From Pseudomonas piscis (GTDB taxonomy: Bacteria; Pseudomonadota; Gammaproteobacteria; Pseudomonadales; Pseudomonadaceae): a stretch of 64,000 nt of DNA. The notes under the pieces were generated by a model. It was not told the DNA's origin. It saw only the letters and a list, made by a program, of their open reading frames with translations, and made no database searches. Below are positions 9,448-18,265 of the stretch, one piece after another. The first letter of the stretch is position 1, and each line of letters begins with the position of its first letter. The translations under genes and the position numbers were made by a program. The DNA is taken from the NCBI RefSeq assembly GCF_009380155.1, contig NZ_WHUV01000004.1:124001-188000 (forward strand), read 5' to 3'.

Positions 9448-10561
9448 AACCCAGCACCTCTACCTGTTGTGCCCATTGCCTGGCGCGCTGGCGCAGTTCC
9501 TCGGCGCCCAGGGACGAGCCCTGCACCGCCAGCAGCAGCTGGCCCAGGGCATGGCCCTGGATGCGCTCGACCCCGCCTTGCAGCAGCCGCACGCGCCCGC
9601 CCAGGGCGTTGAACAGCGCCGCCAGGTCCGGCTCGTCACGTTGTGCGCCGGTAAAGCGCAGGCTCAGTACCACGGCCGCTGCGGCGCTCTCGGGATGGCT
9701 GCGCAGGCGTTGGCGCAACTCCTCGGGCAGTTCATGTTGCAAGGGCGCCAGCAGGGTCTTGCTGACCTCGTGCTGTGGGTCGCCGAAGACCTTCCACACC
9801 GGGCCCTGCTCGACGATCCCCCCACGCTCCAGGACCACCACCCGGTGGCAGATATCGCGGATCACCGCCATCTCGTGGGTGATCAGGATGATGGTCAGGC
9901 CCAGGCGCTGGTTGATCTCTTGCAACAGGCCGAGGATCGACTGGGTGGTCTCCGGGTCCAGGGCCGAGGTGGCCTCGTCGCACAGCAGGATCTCGGGGTC
10001 GTGGACCAGGGCCCGGGCGATTCCCACCCGCTGCTTCTGGCCGCCGGACAGCTGCGCCGGATAGGCCTGGTGCTTGTCCTTCAGGCCTACCAGTTCCAGC
10101 AGTTCGCGGACCTTGCGCTGGCGCTGGGCCTTGGGCACCCCGGCCACCTTCAGCGGCAACTCGACGTTGTGCCACACGGTCTTGGCCGACATCAGGTTGA
10201 AGTGCTGGAAGATCATGCCGATGCGTCGGCGCAGGGCCACCAGGCGGTCTTCGTCGAATTCGCCGATGTCCACCTGGTCGATCAGCACCCGGCCGCTGCT
10301 GGGGCGTTCCAGGCGGTTGATGGTGCGGATCAGCGACGACTTGCCGGCGCCGCTGCGGCCGATGATGCCGAACACCTCGCCGCGCTGGATCGCCAGGTCG
10401 ATGCCGTGCAGGGCCTGGACCGGACCCTGCTGGCCCTGGTAGGTCTTGCCCAGGCCGATGAAGCGCACCTGGGCGCGGTTCAGGTCCGGATGCAGCTCGG
10501 TCCGTTCGGCGCTCTGGGGTTCGGGTTCGGGGAGCGGGAGCTTGCGTGTGGCGACTGTCAT
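9437..10561 (-). CDS. metN: methionine-type ABC transporter ATP-binding protein
   Basis: A 374-residue ATPase. Walker A is GRSGAGKSSL, the signature is LSGGQKQRVGIARAL, and Walker B is ILLCDEATSALDPET. The C-terminal 90 or so residues form the NIL-type regulatory domain that binds methionine in MetN. A 1-nt gap separates it from the binding-protein gene. The extra N-terminal stretch of about 28 residues before VRFIGLGKTY is longer than in E. coli MetN. Confidence 0.9.
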   Translation of the reverse strand: MTVATRKLPLPEPEPQSAERTELHPDLNRAQVRFIGLGKTYQGQQGPVQALHGIDLAIQRGEVFGIIGRSGAGKSSLIRTINRLERPSSGRVLIDQVDIGEFDEDRLVALRRRIGMIFQHFNLMSAKTVWHNVELPLKVAGVPKAQRQRKVRELLELVGLKDKHQAYPAQLSGGQKQRVGIARALVHDPEILLCDEATSALDPETTQSILGLLQEINQRLGLTIILITHEMAVIRDICHRVVVLERGGIVEQGPVWKVFGDPQHEVSKTLLAPLQHELPEELRQRLRSHPESAAAAVVLSLRFTGAQRDEPDLAALFNALGGRVRLLQGGVERIQGHALGQLLLAVQGSSLGAEELRQRARQWAQQVEVLGYVV

Positions 10562-10562
10562 C

Positions 10563-11372
10563 TCAACCTTCCCAACCGGCCTGGTAGAGCTTGCCGTGGG
10601 CCTGGTCCAGGGCGGCGCGCACGGCGGGCGAATGCTGGTAGATATCGACGAACTTGATCAGTCGCGGGTCGTTCTTGCTCTTGGGCTGGATCACGAACTG
10701 GATCACGTACTCCTTGTGGTCCAGGCCATCGAACAGCAGCGCCGAGCCGGCATCGAAGGTCTTGGCCAGGCGGATGTAGGCTGGGTAGCCCTGGACCAGG
10801 TCGGCGTCGTCGTAGGCGCGCACCAGTTGCACAGCCTCGACCTGGAGGATCTTGATCTTCTTCGGGTTGGCGATGATGTCGTCCTCGGTGGCCTTGTAGC
10901 CGACCCCGGGCTTGAGGTCGATCAGCCCGGCCTTGGCCAGCAGCTGCAGGCCGCGACCGCTGTTGATCGGGTCGTTGGCGATGGCCACGCTGGCGCCTTG
11001 GGGCAGTTCGTCGAAGCTTTTGTACTTCTTCGAGTACAAGCCGACGTTGTTGATGATCCCCGGGGCGAAGGGCACCAGGTCGAAACCGGCGGCGGCCTTG
11101 GCGTTTTCCAGGAACGGGATGTGCTGGAAGTAGTTCACGTCGATGTCGCCGGCGGCCAGGCTGACGTTGGGCGCGATCCAGTCGCTGAACTCCACCAGTT
11201 CCACCTTCAGGCCTTGCTTGCCGGCTTCGGCGACGGCGGCCTCCAGGGGAATGGCGAAGGCGGCGGTGGTGCCGACCTTGAGTGGCGGTTCGGCGGCGAA
11301 GACGCTGCCGGCGAAGAGCCCGAGGGCGAGGGCCAGTGCTTTGACCGGATGGCGCGGGAGCTTGGTGTTCAT
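10563..11372 (-). CDS. metQ: MetQ/NlpA-family substrate-binding protein
   Basis: A 269-residue periplasmic binding protein with signal peptide ALALALGLFAGSVFAAEPP. It has no lipobox cysteine, unlike E. coli MetQ, so it is probably soluble. The mature part starts KVGTTAAFAIPLE and has the family features ANDPINSGRGLQLL and ATEDDIIANPKKIKI. It is the first gene of the import operon, and its upstream side is occupied by a REP pair. Confidence 0.88.
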   Translation of the reverse strand: MNTKLPRHPVKALALALGLFAGSVFAAEPPLKVGTTAAFAIPLEAAVAEAGKQGLKVELVEFSDWIAPNVSLAAGDIDVNYFQHIPFLENAKAAAGFDLVPFAPGIINNVGLYSKKYKSFDELPQGASVAIANDPINSGRGLQLLAKAGLIDLKPGVGYKATEDDIIANPKKIKILQVEAVQLVRAYDDADLVQGYPAYIRLAKTFDAGSALLFDGLDHKEYVIQFVIQPKSKNDPRLIKFVDIYQHSPAVRAALDQAHGKLYQAGWEG

Positions 11373-11421
11373 GGTCTTGGGTTCCAGTCAGTGCATCGAG
11401 GTTTTTGGGGTATTACGGTCT

Positions 11422-11494
11422 TATCGCGGACAAGCCTCGCTCCTGCGCATGCCTCTGCAGGAGCGAGCGGGCGGCGGTCCGACTTGCCCGCGAT
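11422..11494. repeat. inverted REP pair (REPIN-like)
   Basis: ATCGCGGACAAGCCTCGCTC (11423 onward) faces an inverted GCAGGAGCGAGCGGGC...CTTGCCCGCGAT copy ending at 11494. These are typical Pseudomonas REP sequences. The pair fills most of the 126-bp gap between the monooxygenase gene and metQ on the same strand, so it may uncouple their expression. Confidence 0.75.
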
Positions 11495-11498
11495 GCCG

Positions 11499-12866
11499 TT
11501 AGCGGCGGTAGGCCGCGCCGGTGTGGCGAGCGGGCAGCTTGCGGTCCTGGTGGAAGAGCTTTTCGCGCAGGGTCCCGGTCTCGTATGCGGTCTTGTAGGA
11601 CCCGCGCCGTTGCAGCTCCGGGATCACCAGGTCGATGAAGTCGACATAGCTTTCCGGGGTGACGATGCGGGTCAGGTTGAAGCCGTCCAGGCCGGTCTCG
11701 GCGATCCAGGATTCCAGGTCGTCGGCCACCTGCTGCGGTGAACCGACCACGGTGAAATAGCGTCCGCCCAGGGCGTGCTGCTCCAGGAGCTTGCGCCGGG
11801 TCCAGTCGTTGTTCTGCAGGTGCTTGGTGGCCGACTGGATGGCGTTGTTCTTCACGTACTGGATAGGTTCGTCGAGCTCGTACTGGGCGAAGTCGATGCC
11901 GGTGGAGGCGGAGAAGTGCGCGACCCCGGCCTCGGCGCTGGCATGGCTGAGGTACTCGGCGTGCTTCTTCCAGGCCAGCTCCTCGGTGGCCCCGACGATC
12001 ACGTTCAGGCCCATGAAGATCTTGATGTCCTCGGGGTTGCGCCCGGCGGCCACGGCGCTGGCGCGGACCTTGTCCACCTGGGCCTTGGTCGCGGCCTTGT
12101 TCTGCCCGCTGATGAACACGCATTCGGCGTGGCGTCCGGCGAACACCAGGCCGCGCTCCGAACTGCCGGCCTGGAACAGCACCGGGGTGCGCTGGGGCGA
12201 GGGCTCGCACAGGTGATAACCGCTGACCTGGTAGAACTCGCCCTGGTGCTCGACCTTGTGCACCTTGTCCGGCCGGGCATAGATGCGCTGCTCGCGGTCG
12301 TTGACCACGGCGTCGTCTTCCCAGCTGCCTTCCCAGAGCTTGTACAGCACCTCCAGGTATTCGTCGGCCTGGTCGTAGCGGCGGTCGTGCTCGATCTGCT
12401 CCTTGAGGCCCATGGCCTGGGCGGCGCTGTCCAGGTAGCCGGTGACGATGTTCCAGCCGACCCGGCCACGGCTCAGGTGGTCGAGGGTGGAAAGCCTGCG
12501 GGCGAACAGGTAGGGCGCCTCGTAGGTGAGGTTGGCGGTGAGGCCGAACCCCAGGTTGCGGGTGACCGCGGCCATGGCCGAGACCAGCAGCAGCGGGTCG
12601 TTTACCGGCAGCTGGATCGACTCCTTGAGCGTCACGTCCACCGAGTCCTGGTAGACGTCGTAGACCCCGACGATGTCGGCGATGAACAGCCCGTCGAACA
12701 GTCCGCGCTCCAGCAACTGGGCCAGCTCGGTCCAGTACTCGAGGCTCTGGTACTGGGTGGAGGTGTCCCGTGGGTGGGTCCACAGGCCGTGGTTGATGTG
12801 CCCGACGCAGTTCATGTTGAAGGCGTTGAGCAGGATCTTCTTCTTGGTGGGGGCGAGGGCGCTCAT
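11499..12866 (-). CDS. NtaA/SnaA/DszA-family FMN-dependent monooxygenase
   Basis: A 455-residue luciferase-like flavin monooxygenase. The start at 12866 (MSALAPTKKKILLNAFNMN) overlaps the upstream stop by one base (TGATG), so the two genes are probably coupled. Family hallmarks are visible: WTHPRDTSTQY near the N-terminus, GWNIVTGYLDSAAQAMG and VLFQAGSSERG. Such enzymes take FMNH2 from a separate reductase and oxidise sulfones, amines or sulfonates. Next to SfnB genes and a methionine-type importer, the likely role is releasing sulfur from an organosulfur compound; no flavin reductase gene is nearby. Confidence 0.85.
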   Translation of the reverse strand: MSALAPTKKKILLNAFNMNCVGHINHGLWTHPRDTSTQYQSLEYWTELAQLLERGLFDGLFIADIVGVYDVYQDSVDVTLKESIQLPVNDPLLLVSAMAAVTRNLGFGLTANLTYEAPYLFARRLSTLDHLSRGRVGWNIVTGYLDSAAQAMGLKEQIEHDRRYDQADEYLEVLYKLWEGSWEDDAVVNDREQRIYARPDKVHKVEHQGEFYQVSGYHLCEPSPQRTPVLFQAGSSERGLVFAGRHAECVFISGQNKAATKAQVDKVRASAVAAGRNPEDIKIFMGLNVIVGATEELAWKKHAEYLSHASAEAGVAHFSASTGIDFAQYELDEPIQYVKNNAIQSATKHLQNNDWTRRKLLEQHALGGRYFTVVGSPQQVADDLESWIAETGLDGFNLTRIVTPESYVDFIDLVIPELQRRGSYKTAYETGTLREKLFHQDRKLPARHTGAAYRR

Positions 12867-14065
12867 CAGATGGTCCCCCGCAGTGGCGGGTTCTGCTGGT
12901 TGAGGTAGTAGTTGCCCACGGCGTGGTACTTCCAGCGCACCGGGTCGTGCAGGGTGTGCACCCGGGCATTGCGCCAGTGGCGGTCCAGGCCGTACTCGGC
13001 CAGGGTCGCCTGGCTGCCGGCCAGTTCGAACAGGGTGCTGCCGGCGGCCAGGGAAATCTCCGTGCTCAGGGCCCGGGCCTCGGCCACGGCGATGGAGGCG
13101 GCCGCCACGGTCTCGGCGTTGGTCTGGGCCTGGGCGCGGTCGAGGAATTCCCCGGCCCGTTCCAGCAGGGCCTCGGTGGCGTGCAGGCGAATGCTCAGGT
13201 GGCCGAAGCTCTTGATGGTCAGCGGGTCGTCGGTGGCCTTGTCGTGGCCGGAATCGATCCACGGCCGGCTCTTGGTCCGTACGAAGCGCAGGGCGTCTTC
13301 GTAGGCGGCGCGGGCGATGCCGGTGTCGATGGCGGCGTGGAGAATCTGCGCCAGGGGGCCGACCGGGGTCGGACGCTCGAAGGCGCTCTGGAACGGCACC
13401 ACGTCGGCGGCGTCCACGGCCACGCTTTCGAAGACCACCGAGCCACTGCCGGTGGTGCGCTGGCCGAAGCCGCTCCAGTCGTCGATCACGTTCAGGCCCT
13501 GGCTGTCGGCGGGGACGAAGGCCAGTTGCTGGATGCCGTCCTCATCCACCACCGAGGTGGGGATGCGCTGGGCGTAGATGGCGCCGGTGGCGTAGAACTT
13601 GCGCCCGTCGATGCGGTAGCCCTGGCCGCTGCGGTCGCGGCTCAGGCGGGTGGTGCGGTCGTGGGCGGTCTTGGTACCCAGCTCGGCCAGGGCGTTGCCG
13701 AAGCGTCGGCCGGCCAGGACCTCGGCGTACAGCCGTTGCTTCTGCTGCTCGCTGCCGTTCACCCGCAGCACTTCGAGGGCATAGAAATGGTTTTGCGGGA
13801 TCTGGCCCAGGGAGGCGTCGGCCTCGGCGATCAGCGCGGTGACCTTGGCCAGGGTGACGTTGGAGACGCCAGCGCCGCCGTATTCCTTGGGTACGCTGAT
13901 GCCCCACAGGCCGGAGCGGCTGAAGGCTTCCAGCTCGGGGTGCGGCAGGCGCCGCTCGCGATCGCGCAGGGCGCTGTCGCGCTTGAAATCTTCCGCCAGG
14001 TCGCTGGCGACAATCAGGGCTTGCTCGTCGCTGGTGATGACCGCGACGTGTTGAGAAAGAGACAT
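12866..14065 (-). CDS. sfnB: SfnB-family acyl-CoA dehydrogenase-like oxidoreductase, copy 1
   Basis: A 399-residue flavoprotein of the acyl-CoA dehydrogenase fold. The start at 14065 has GGAGA 5 nt upstream and is preferred to the longer frame at 14089. Recognisable parts are WGISVPKEYGGAGVSN, IPQNHFYALEVL, TGAIYAQ and the C-terminal RHWRNARVHTLHDPVRWKYH. SfnB-type enzymes belong to sulfur acquisition (dimethyl sulfone/sulfonate use in P. putida) and act with FMNH2-dependent monooxygenases. It is a tandem paralogue of the next gene upstream. Confidence 0.85.
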   Translation of the reverse strand: MSLSQHVAVITSDEQALIVASDLAEDFKRDSALRDRERRLPHPELEAFSRSGLWGISVPKEYGGAGVSNVTLAKVTALIAEADASLGQIPQNHFYALEVLRVNGSEQQKQRLYAEVLAGRRFGNALAELGTKTAHDRTTRLSRDRSGQGYRIDGRKFYATGAIYAQRIPTSVVDEDGIQQLAFVPADSQGLNVIDDWSGFGQRTTGSGSVVFESVAVDAADVVPFQSAFERPTPVGPLAQILHAAIDTGIARAAYEDALRFVRTKSRPWIDSGHDKATDDPLTIKSFGHLSIRLHATEALLERAGEFLDRAQAQTNAETVAAASIAVAEARALSTEISLAAGSTLFELAGSQATLAEYGLDRHWRNARVHTLHDPVRWKYHAVGNYYLNQQNPPLRGTI

Positions 14066-14104
14066 GTGTTTCTCCAGAGATCTGGTCAAAAGCGTTCTGG
14101 TCGG

Positions 14105-15346
14105 TTAAATCCAGGAATGACGGGCCGGCAGCGTGCCGTTCAGGTGATAGGCGCCCACGGCGTGGTACTTCCAGCGCACCGGGTCGTGCAGGGTGTGCAC
14201 CCGGGCGTTGCGCCAGTGACGGTCAAGGTTGAATTCGGCGAGGGTGGCGCGGCTACCGGCCAGCTCGAACAGTTTCTCGCTGGCTTGCAGGGAGATCTCG
14301 GTGGTCAGCACCTTGGCTTCGGCCACGGCGATGGAGGCGCGGGCCGCGGCCTCGACGGTGACCGGTGCCGCGCTGACCTGGTCCAGTACTTGGCCGGCCT
14401 TGCGCAGCAGGGCCTCGGCGGCGTGCAGTTCGATCTGCAGCTTGCCGATGTCGGCGATCACATAGAGGTCGTCGCTGGCCCGTTCGACGTTGGCGTCGAT
14501 CCACGGCCGCGAGCGTTCACGGACGAAGCGAATGGCATCGGCCAGGGCTTCGCGGGCGATCCCGGCGTCGATGGCGGCCTGGATCAGTTGCGAGGCGGCG
14601 CCCTGGATGTTCGGGGTCTCGTTGATCTTCCAGTTGTCCAGCACCAGCTCGGAATCCACCCGCACGTTGTTCAGCAAGATGGTGCCGCTGGCGGTGGTGC
14701 GCTGGCCGAAGCCCGACCAGTCATCGATGATGCGCAGCCCCGGGGTGCCACGGCGGACGAAGGCCAGGACCTGGCGACCGTCGTCGTTGAGCGCCTTGAC
14801 CGCCACCCAGTGGGCGAACAGCGCACCGGTGGAATAGAACTTCTGGCCATTGAGCACATGGCCGTCGGCGTCGGCGCTGATCCGCGCCTTGAGCTCCAGG
14901 GTGTTCTTGGTGCCGCGTTCGGGCCCGGCATTGCCGATGCGCCAGCCTTCCAGGACGCTTTGCAGCAGTTGTTTCTTCTGGCGCTCGGTGCCGCAACCGA
15001 GAATCAGGTTGAGGATCCCGAACTGGTTCTGCGGGATCTGCCCGAGGGCCGGGTCCGCGGCGGAAATGATCGCGAAGACCTCGGCCACGGTCACGTAGGA
15101 AACCTGTGGGCCGCCATAGGCCCGGGGAATGGCGATACTGCCCAGGCCGCTGCGGGTGAACTGCTCGACCAGCGCCCAGGGCAGCTTGCGCTGGCGGTCG
15201 CGCTGGGCGGCCTGCTGGCGGGCCACGTCGGCCAGTTCATGGGCGGCTTGCAGGGCCTCGGCGTCGTTACGCAAGACCTGTGCGGGCAACAACAGGGGGG
15301 CAATGTCCAGGTCGCTCTGGACCTGTGCTTCTACCAGACTGGACAT
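14105..15346 (-). CDS. sfnB: SfnB-family acyl-CoA dehydrogenase-like oxidoreductase, copy 2
   Basis: A 413-residue paralogue of the downstream gene, sharing IPQNQFGIL, WSGFGQRTTASG and RHWRNARVHTLHDPVRWKYH. The ATG at 15346 is chosen because AAGGAG sits 8 nt before it, whereas the alternative GTG at 15355 overlaps that site. It is the first gene of an operon of two SfnB-like genes and the monooxygenase. Near-identical DNA around the shared C-terminal motif suggests tandem duplication. Confidence 0.85.
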   Translation of the reverse strand: MSSLVEAQVQSDLDIAPLLLPAQVLRNDAEALQAAHELADVARQQAAQRDRQRKLPWALVEQFTRSGLGSIAIPRAYGGPQVSYVTVAEVFAIISAADPALGQIPQNQFGILNLILGCGTERQKKQLLQSVLEGWRIGNAGPERGTKNTLELKARISADADGHVLNGQKFYSTGALFAHWVAVKALNDDGRQVLAFVRRGTPGLRIIDDWSGFGQRTTASGTILLNNVRVDSELVLDNWKINETPNIQGAASQLIQAAIDAGIAREALADAIRFVRERSRPWIDANVERASDDLYVIADIGKLQIELHAAEALLRKAGQVLDQVSAAPVTVEAAARASIAVAEAKVLTTEISLQASEKLFELAGSRATLAEFNLDRHWRNARVHTLHDPVRWKYHAVGAYHLNGTLPARHSWI

Positions 15347-15766
15347 CAGTGCCACTCCTTGGCTGCACGCAATGCCCTGGCGATCTGCACTGGGGTGATT
15401 GTGTTCCGAACCATACCTACCTCACATCTTTGGATAGGCCGCGTCATGCGGCGAAATCAGGATCAAGAATGTCCGGTGGTCCGGTGGCATATACCCTAAA
15501 CGTGGATAAAAATTAAATAAACTAACTTATAGGAATATGTATAGAAGAGGGTTACGTATACGTCAGGCGGGGGCATTGGGCGTGTGGGTATTGGGGCTTG
15601 TGCAGCCGCTGCCGCAGGCTGCGCATGGGTGCGCAGCGGCTGTGGGTCTTGGGGGTTGAAGGCCCTGCGGGCCTTGGCGCAGCTCGGCAGCGGCTACAGG
15701 CGAGGGTGGCGTTTGGCGTGGCCGCTGCCGCAGGTTGCGTAGCGGCCTTGGGGTTCTTGGGGTGGG
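15347..15766. other. 420-bp intergenic region with AT-rich promoter zone and repeats
   Basis: Contains an AT-rich stretch (about 15480-15560, including GGATAAAAATTAAATAAAC) that probably carries the promoter of the sfnB operon on the minus strand, then a cluster of TGTAGCCGCTG-type repeats. No coding sequence is supported. Confidence 0.6.
15600..15745. repeat. cluster of three TGTAGCCGCTG-type repeats
   Basis: Direct copy TGCAGCCGCTGCCGCAGGCT at about 15601, inverted copy GCGCAGCTCGGCAGCGGCTA near 15678-15698, and a further direct copy TGGCCGCTGCCGCAGGTTGC near 15719. They lie past the end of the cystine ATPase gene. Confidence 0.7.
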
Positions 15767-16516
15767 TCAGGCCGAGGTGAGGAACTTGCTGAGGAACTGC
15801 CGGGTGCGTTCTTCCCGGGGGTGGGCGAACAGGGCCTTGGCTTCGCCCTGTTCGACGATCACCCCCTTGTCGAAGAAGATCACCCGGTTGGCCACGTCGC
15901 GGGCGAAGCTCATCTCGTGGGTGACGATGACCATGGTGCGCTTCTCCTCGGCCAGGCCGCGGATGGTCGCCAGCACCTCGCCCACCAGCTCCGGGTCCAG
16001 GGCCGAGGTGGGTTCGTCGAACAGGATCACCTTGGGTTCCATGGCCAGGGCCCGGGCGATTGCCACCCGCTGCTGCTGGCCACCGGACAGGCGTCTGGGG
16101 TAGGCGTCTTCCTTGCCCGCCAGGCCGACCTTGGCCAGGAGCTTGCGGCCCAGGGCCAGGGCCTGCTCGCGTGGGGTCTTCTTCACCACCAGCGGGCCCT
16201 CGACGACGTTCTCCAGGGCGGTGCGGTGGGGGAACAGGTTGAAGTTCTGGAACACGAAACCCACTTGCTGGCGCAGTTGGCGGATCCGCCCTTGCTGCTG
16301 GCTCAGCGGGACATTGCTGTCGATGGCGATGTCGCCGATGCGGACCCGGCCGCTGGTGGGTTCCTCGAGGAAGTTCAGGCAACGCAGGAAGGTGGTCTTG
16401 CCCGAGCCACTGGGGCCGATGATGGCCACCACCTCGCCTTCCTTGACCTCCAGGTCGATGCCATTGAGCACCGTCTGGCCCTTGAACTGCTTGGTCAGTT
16501 TTTCCACCACGATCAT
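15767..16516 (-). CDS. tcyN: cystine/polar amino acid ABC transporter ATP-binding protein
   Basis: A 249-residue ATPase. Walker A is GPSGSGKTTFL, the Q-loop is VFQNFNLFPHRTALEN, the signature is LSGGQQQRVAIARAL, and Walker B is VILFDEPTSALDPE. It is of the GlnQ/YecC (TcyN) type. It lies 4 nt after the permease gene in tcyJ-tcyL-tcyN order. Context (D-cysteine desulfhydrase upstream) favours cystine or cysteine as substrate. Confidence 0.87.
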   Translation of the reverse strand: MIVVEKLTKQFKGQTVLNGIDLEVKEGEVVAIIGPSGSGKTTFLRCLNFLEEPTSGRVRIGDIAIDSNVPLSQQQGRIRQLRQQVGFVFQNFNLFPHRTALENVVEGPLVVKKTPREQALALGRKLLAKVGLAGKEDAYPRRLSGGQQQRVAIARALAMEPKVILFDEPTSALDPELVGEVLATIRGLAEEKRTMVIVTHEMSFARDVANRVIFFDKGVIVEQGEAKALFAHPREERTRQFLSKFLTSA

Positions 16517-16520
16517 GGCT

Positions 16521-17186
16521 TCAAGACTCCTGGTCGTGCCGATTGACCCGCTCTTCCAGACGGTGCTGCAGGTGCGCGAGCACGCTGGCCAGGACCCAGT
16601 AGATCAGAGCGGCGGCAAGATACATGGTGAAGATTTCGAAGGTCCGGGCGGTGATCAGCTGCGCCTGGCGGAACAGTTCCGGGACCTGGATGGTGGCGGC
16701 CAGGGCGGTGTCCTTGACCAGCGAGATGAAGCTGTTGCCCAAGGGCGGCAGGGCGGTGCGCATGGCTTGCGGCAGGATCGCCCGGCGCAGGGTCTGGGCC
16801 CGGGTCATGCCGATGCTGGCGGCGGCTTCCCACTGGCCACGCTCGATGGAGCCGATGGCGGCCCTGAGGATTTCACAGGCGTAGGCCGCCATGTTCAGGG
16901 AGAAGCCGATCAGCGCCGCAGGCAGCGGGTCCAGCTCCAGCCCCAGTTGCGGCAGGCCGTAGTAGATCACGAAGAGCTGCACCAAGAGCGGCGTGCCGCG
17001 AAAGAACGACACGTAGATCCGGGCGATCCAGCTCACCAGCGCGAAGCGCGACAAGCGCATCAAGGCCAGGCCGAAGCCCAGCAGCAGTCCGAAGAACATG
17101 CCGCCCAGGCTCAGGATCACCGTGTAGTACGCGCCCTTGAGCAGGAATGGCGCCGAGTCCAGCGCCAGTTGCAGGCCTGCTTCCAT
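16521..17186 (-). CDS. tcyL: cystine-type ABC transporter permease
   Basis: A 221-residue HisM/YecS-type permease with several TM segments and the EAA-type loop QWEAAASIGMTRAQTLRRAILPQ. The start codon overlaps the binding-protein stop by one base (TAATG), indicating coupling. A single permease gene in the operon suggests a homodimeric membrane domain, as in YecS/TcyL. Confidence 0.87.
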   Translation of the reverse strand: MEAGLQLALDSAPFLLKGAYYTVILSLGGMFFGLLLGFGLALMRLSRFALVSWIARIYVSFFRGTPLLVQLFVIYYGLPQLGLELDPLPAALIGFSLNMAAYACEILRAAIGSIERGQWEAAASIGMTRAQTLRRAILPQAMRTALPPLGNSFISLVKDTALAATIQVPELFRQAQLITARTFEIFTMYLAAALIYWVLASVLAHLQHRLEERVNRHDQES

Positions 17187-17983
17187 TATTGGGTGACGTC
17201 AGCGTTGAAGTATTTTTCCGAGAGTTTCTTCAGCGTGCCATCGGCCCGCAGCTCCTCGATCGCCTTGTTCACTGCGGCCAGCAGTTCCGGTTCGCCCTTG
17301 CGCAGGGCCACGCCGGACTCCTGGCGGGAGAAGGGGTCGCCGGAGACCACCAGGGTGTCCTTGGTTTTCTTGATCAGCTCGAAGGCCGCCAGGCGGTCCA
17401 CCAGGATGGCTTCGATACGGCCTACTCGCAGGTCCTGGTACTTGGTCGGATCGTCGTCGTAGGTCTTGATGATGGCGTTGGGCACGTTTTCCTTCAGCCA
17501 TTGCTCGTAGTTGGTGCCCAGGCCCACCCCGACCTTGTGCCCGGCCAGGTCGGCGGCGGTCTTGAACTTGCCCTCGTCCTTCTTCTGGGTCAGGGCCTGG
17601 ATGCCGGAGACGGTGTAGGGGGTGGAGAAGTCGTACTTCTTCTTGCGCTCCTCGGAGATGGTCACCTGGTTGACCACGGCGTCCAGGCGCTTGGATTCCA
17701 GGGCCGCGAGGATGCCGTCCCACTTGGTCGGCTGCAACTTGACCTTGACCCCGAGCTTGTTGGCCAGGGCTTCGGAGAATTCCACTTCGAAGCCGGTCAG
17801 CTTGCCGTTTTCGTCGACGTAGCTGAACGGTGGGTAGGTGCCTTCCAGGCCGACGTTGATCACCCCCGCGTCCTTGATCTTCTGCAGTTGCTCGCCGGCA
17901 ACCGCTTGCCCCATCAGTCCGGCACCGAGGGCCAGGCCCAGTGTGCCAATCAGCAGATTGCGACGCAGTACGGAAAGATTCAT
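17186..17983 (-). CDS. tcyJ: cystine-binding periplasmic protein
   Basis: A 265-residue SBP_bac_3 family protein. The ATG at 17983 gives signal peptide NLSVLRRNLLIGTLGLALG with cleavage near AVAGEQ; the longer frame to 18061 only adds an unlikely N-terminus. Ligand-site region VGLEGTYPPFSYVDENGKLT and GFEVEFSEALANKLGVKVKL match FliY/TcyJ. It is the first gene of the tcyJLN operon, with an AT-rich promoter zone upstream. Confidence 0.87.
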   Translation of the reverse strand: MNLSVLRRNLLIGTLGLALGAGLMGQAVAGEQLQKIKDAGVINVGLEGTYPPFSYVDENGKLTGFEVEFSEALANKLGVKVKLQPTKWDGILAALESKRLDAVVNQVTISEERKKKYDFSTPYTVSGIQALTQKKDEGKFKTAADLAGHKVGVGLGTNYEQWLKENVPNAIIKTYDDDPTKYQDLRVGRIEAILVDRLAAFELIKKTKDTLVVSGDPFSRQESGVALRKGEPELLAAVNKAIEELRADGTLKKLSEKYFNADVTQ

Positions 17984-18110
17984 GACAAGCCCCTGTGGTT
18001 TCTTATGCACGATGCGAGTGGGTGGTGCGGGTCGAACGGTGAGCCGGAATGCAGGTTTCATCCTGCCCTAAATGCAGCGTATGCGTCTCCCGGCAAATTC
18101 GCCTGCGCCG

Positions 18111-18180
18111 CGACTATAAGTACTCTTTTATAGATATAAAAATAATATAAATTCACATTTATATTTCCTAAAAGAATATC
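18111..18180 (-). promoter_or_regulatory. AT-rich promoter zone of the cystine uptake operon
   Basis: About 70 bp of strongly AT-rich DNA upstream of tcyJ, unlike the surrounding GC-rich sequence. On the minus strand TATAGT at 18118-18113 is a candidate -10 box without a good -35 partner. That would suit an activator-dependent promoter, for example CysB (inference; no site was proved). Confidence 0.45.
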
Positions 18181-18191
18181 TAATTCATCCC

Positions 18192-18216
18192 TTGCAGCCG
18201 CTGCCGCCGGCTGCGC
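18192..18216 (+). repeat. single TGTAGCCGCTG-type repeat
   Basis: TTGCAGCCGCTGCCGCCGGC followed by TGCGC. It lies just past the stop of the desulfhydrase gene. Confidence 0.6.
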
Positions 18217-18265
18217 ACGAGCGCAAGGCACTCGCCTTTGCCGATGTATTTCCTTGCTTTGATCT

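Noticed and set aside
12923..15499. 858-codon plus-strand frame opposite the SfnB-like genes
   Set aside because: Low-complexity Gly/Val/Ala/Gln translation, antisense to two well-supported enzymes.
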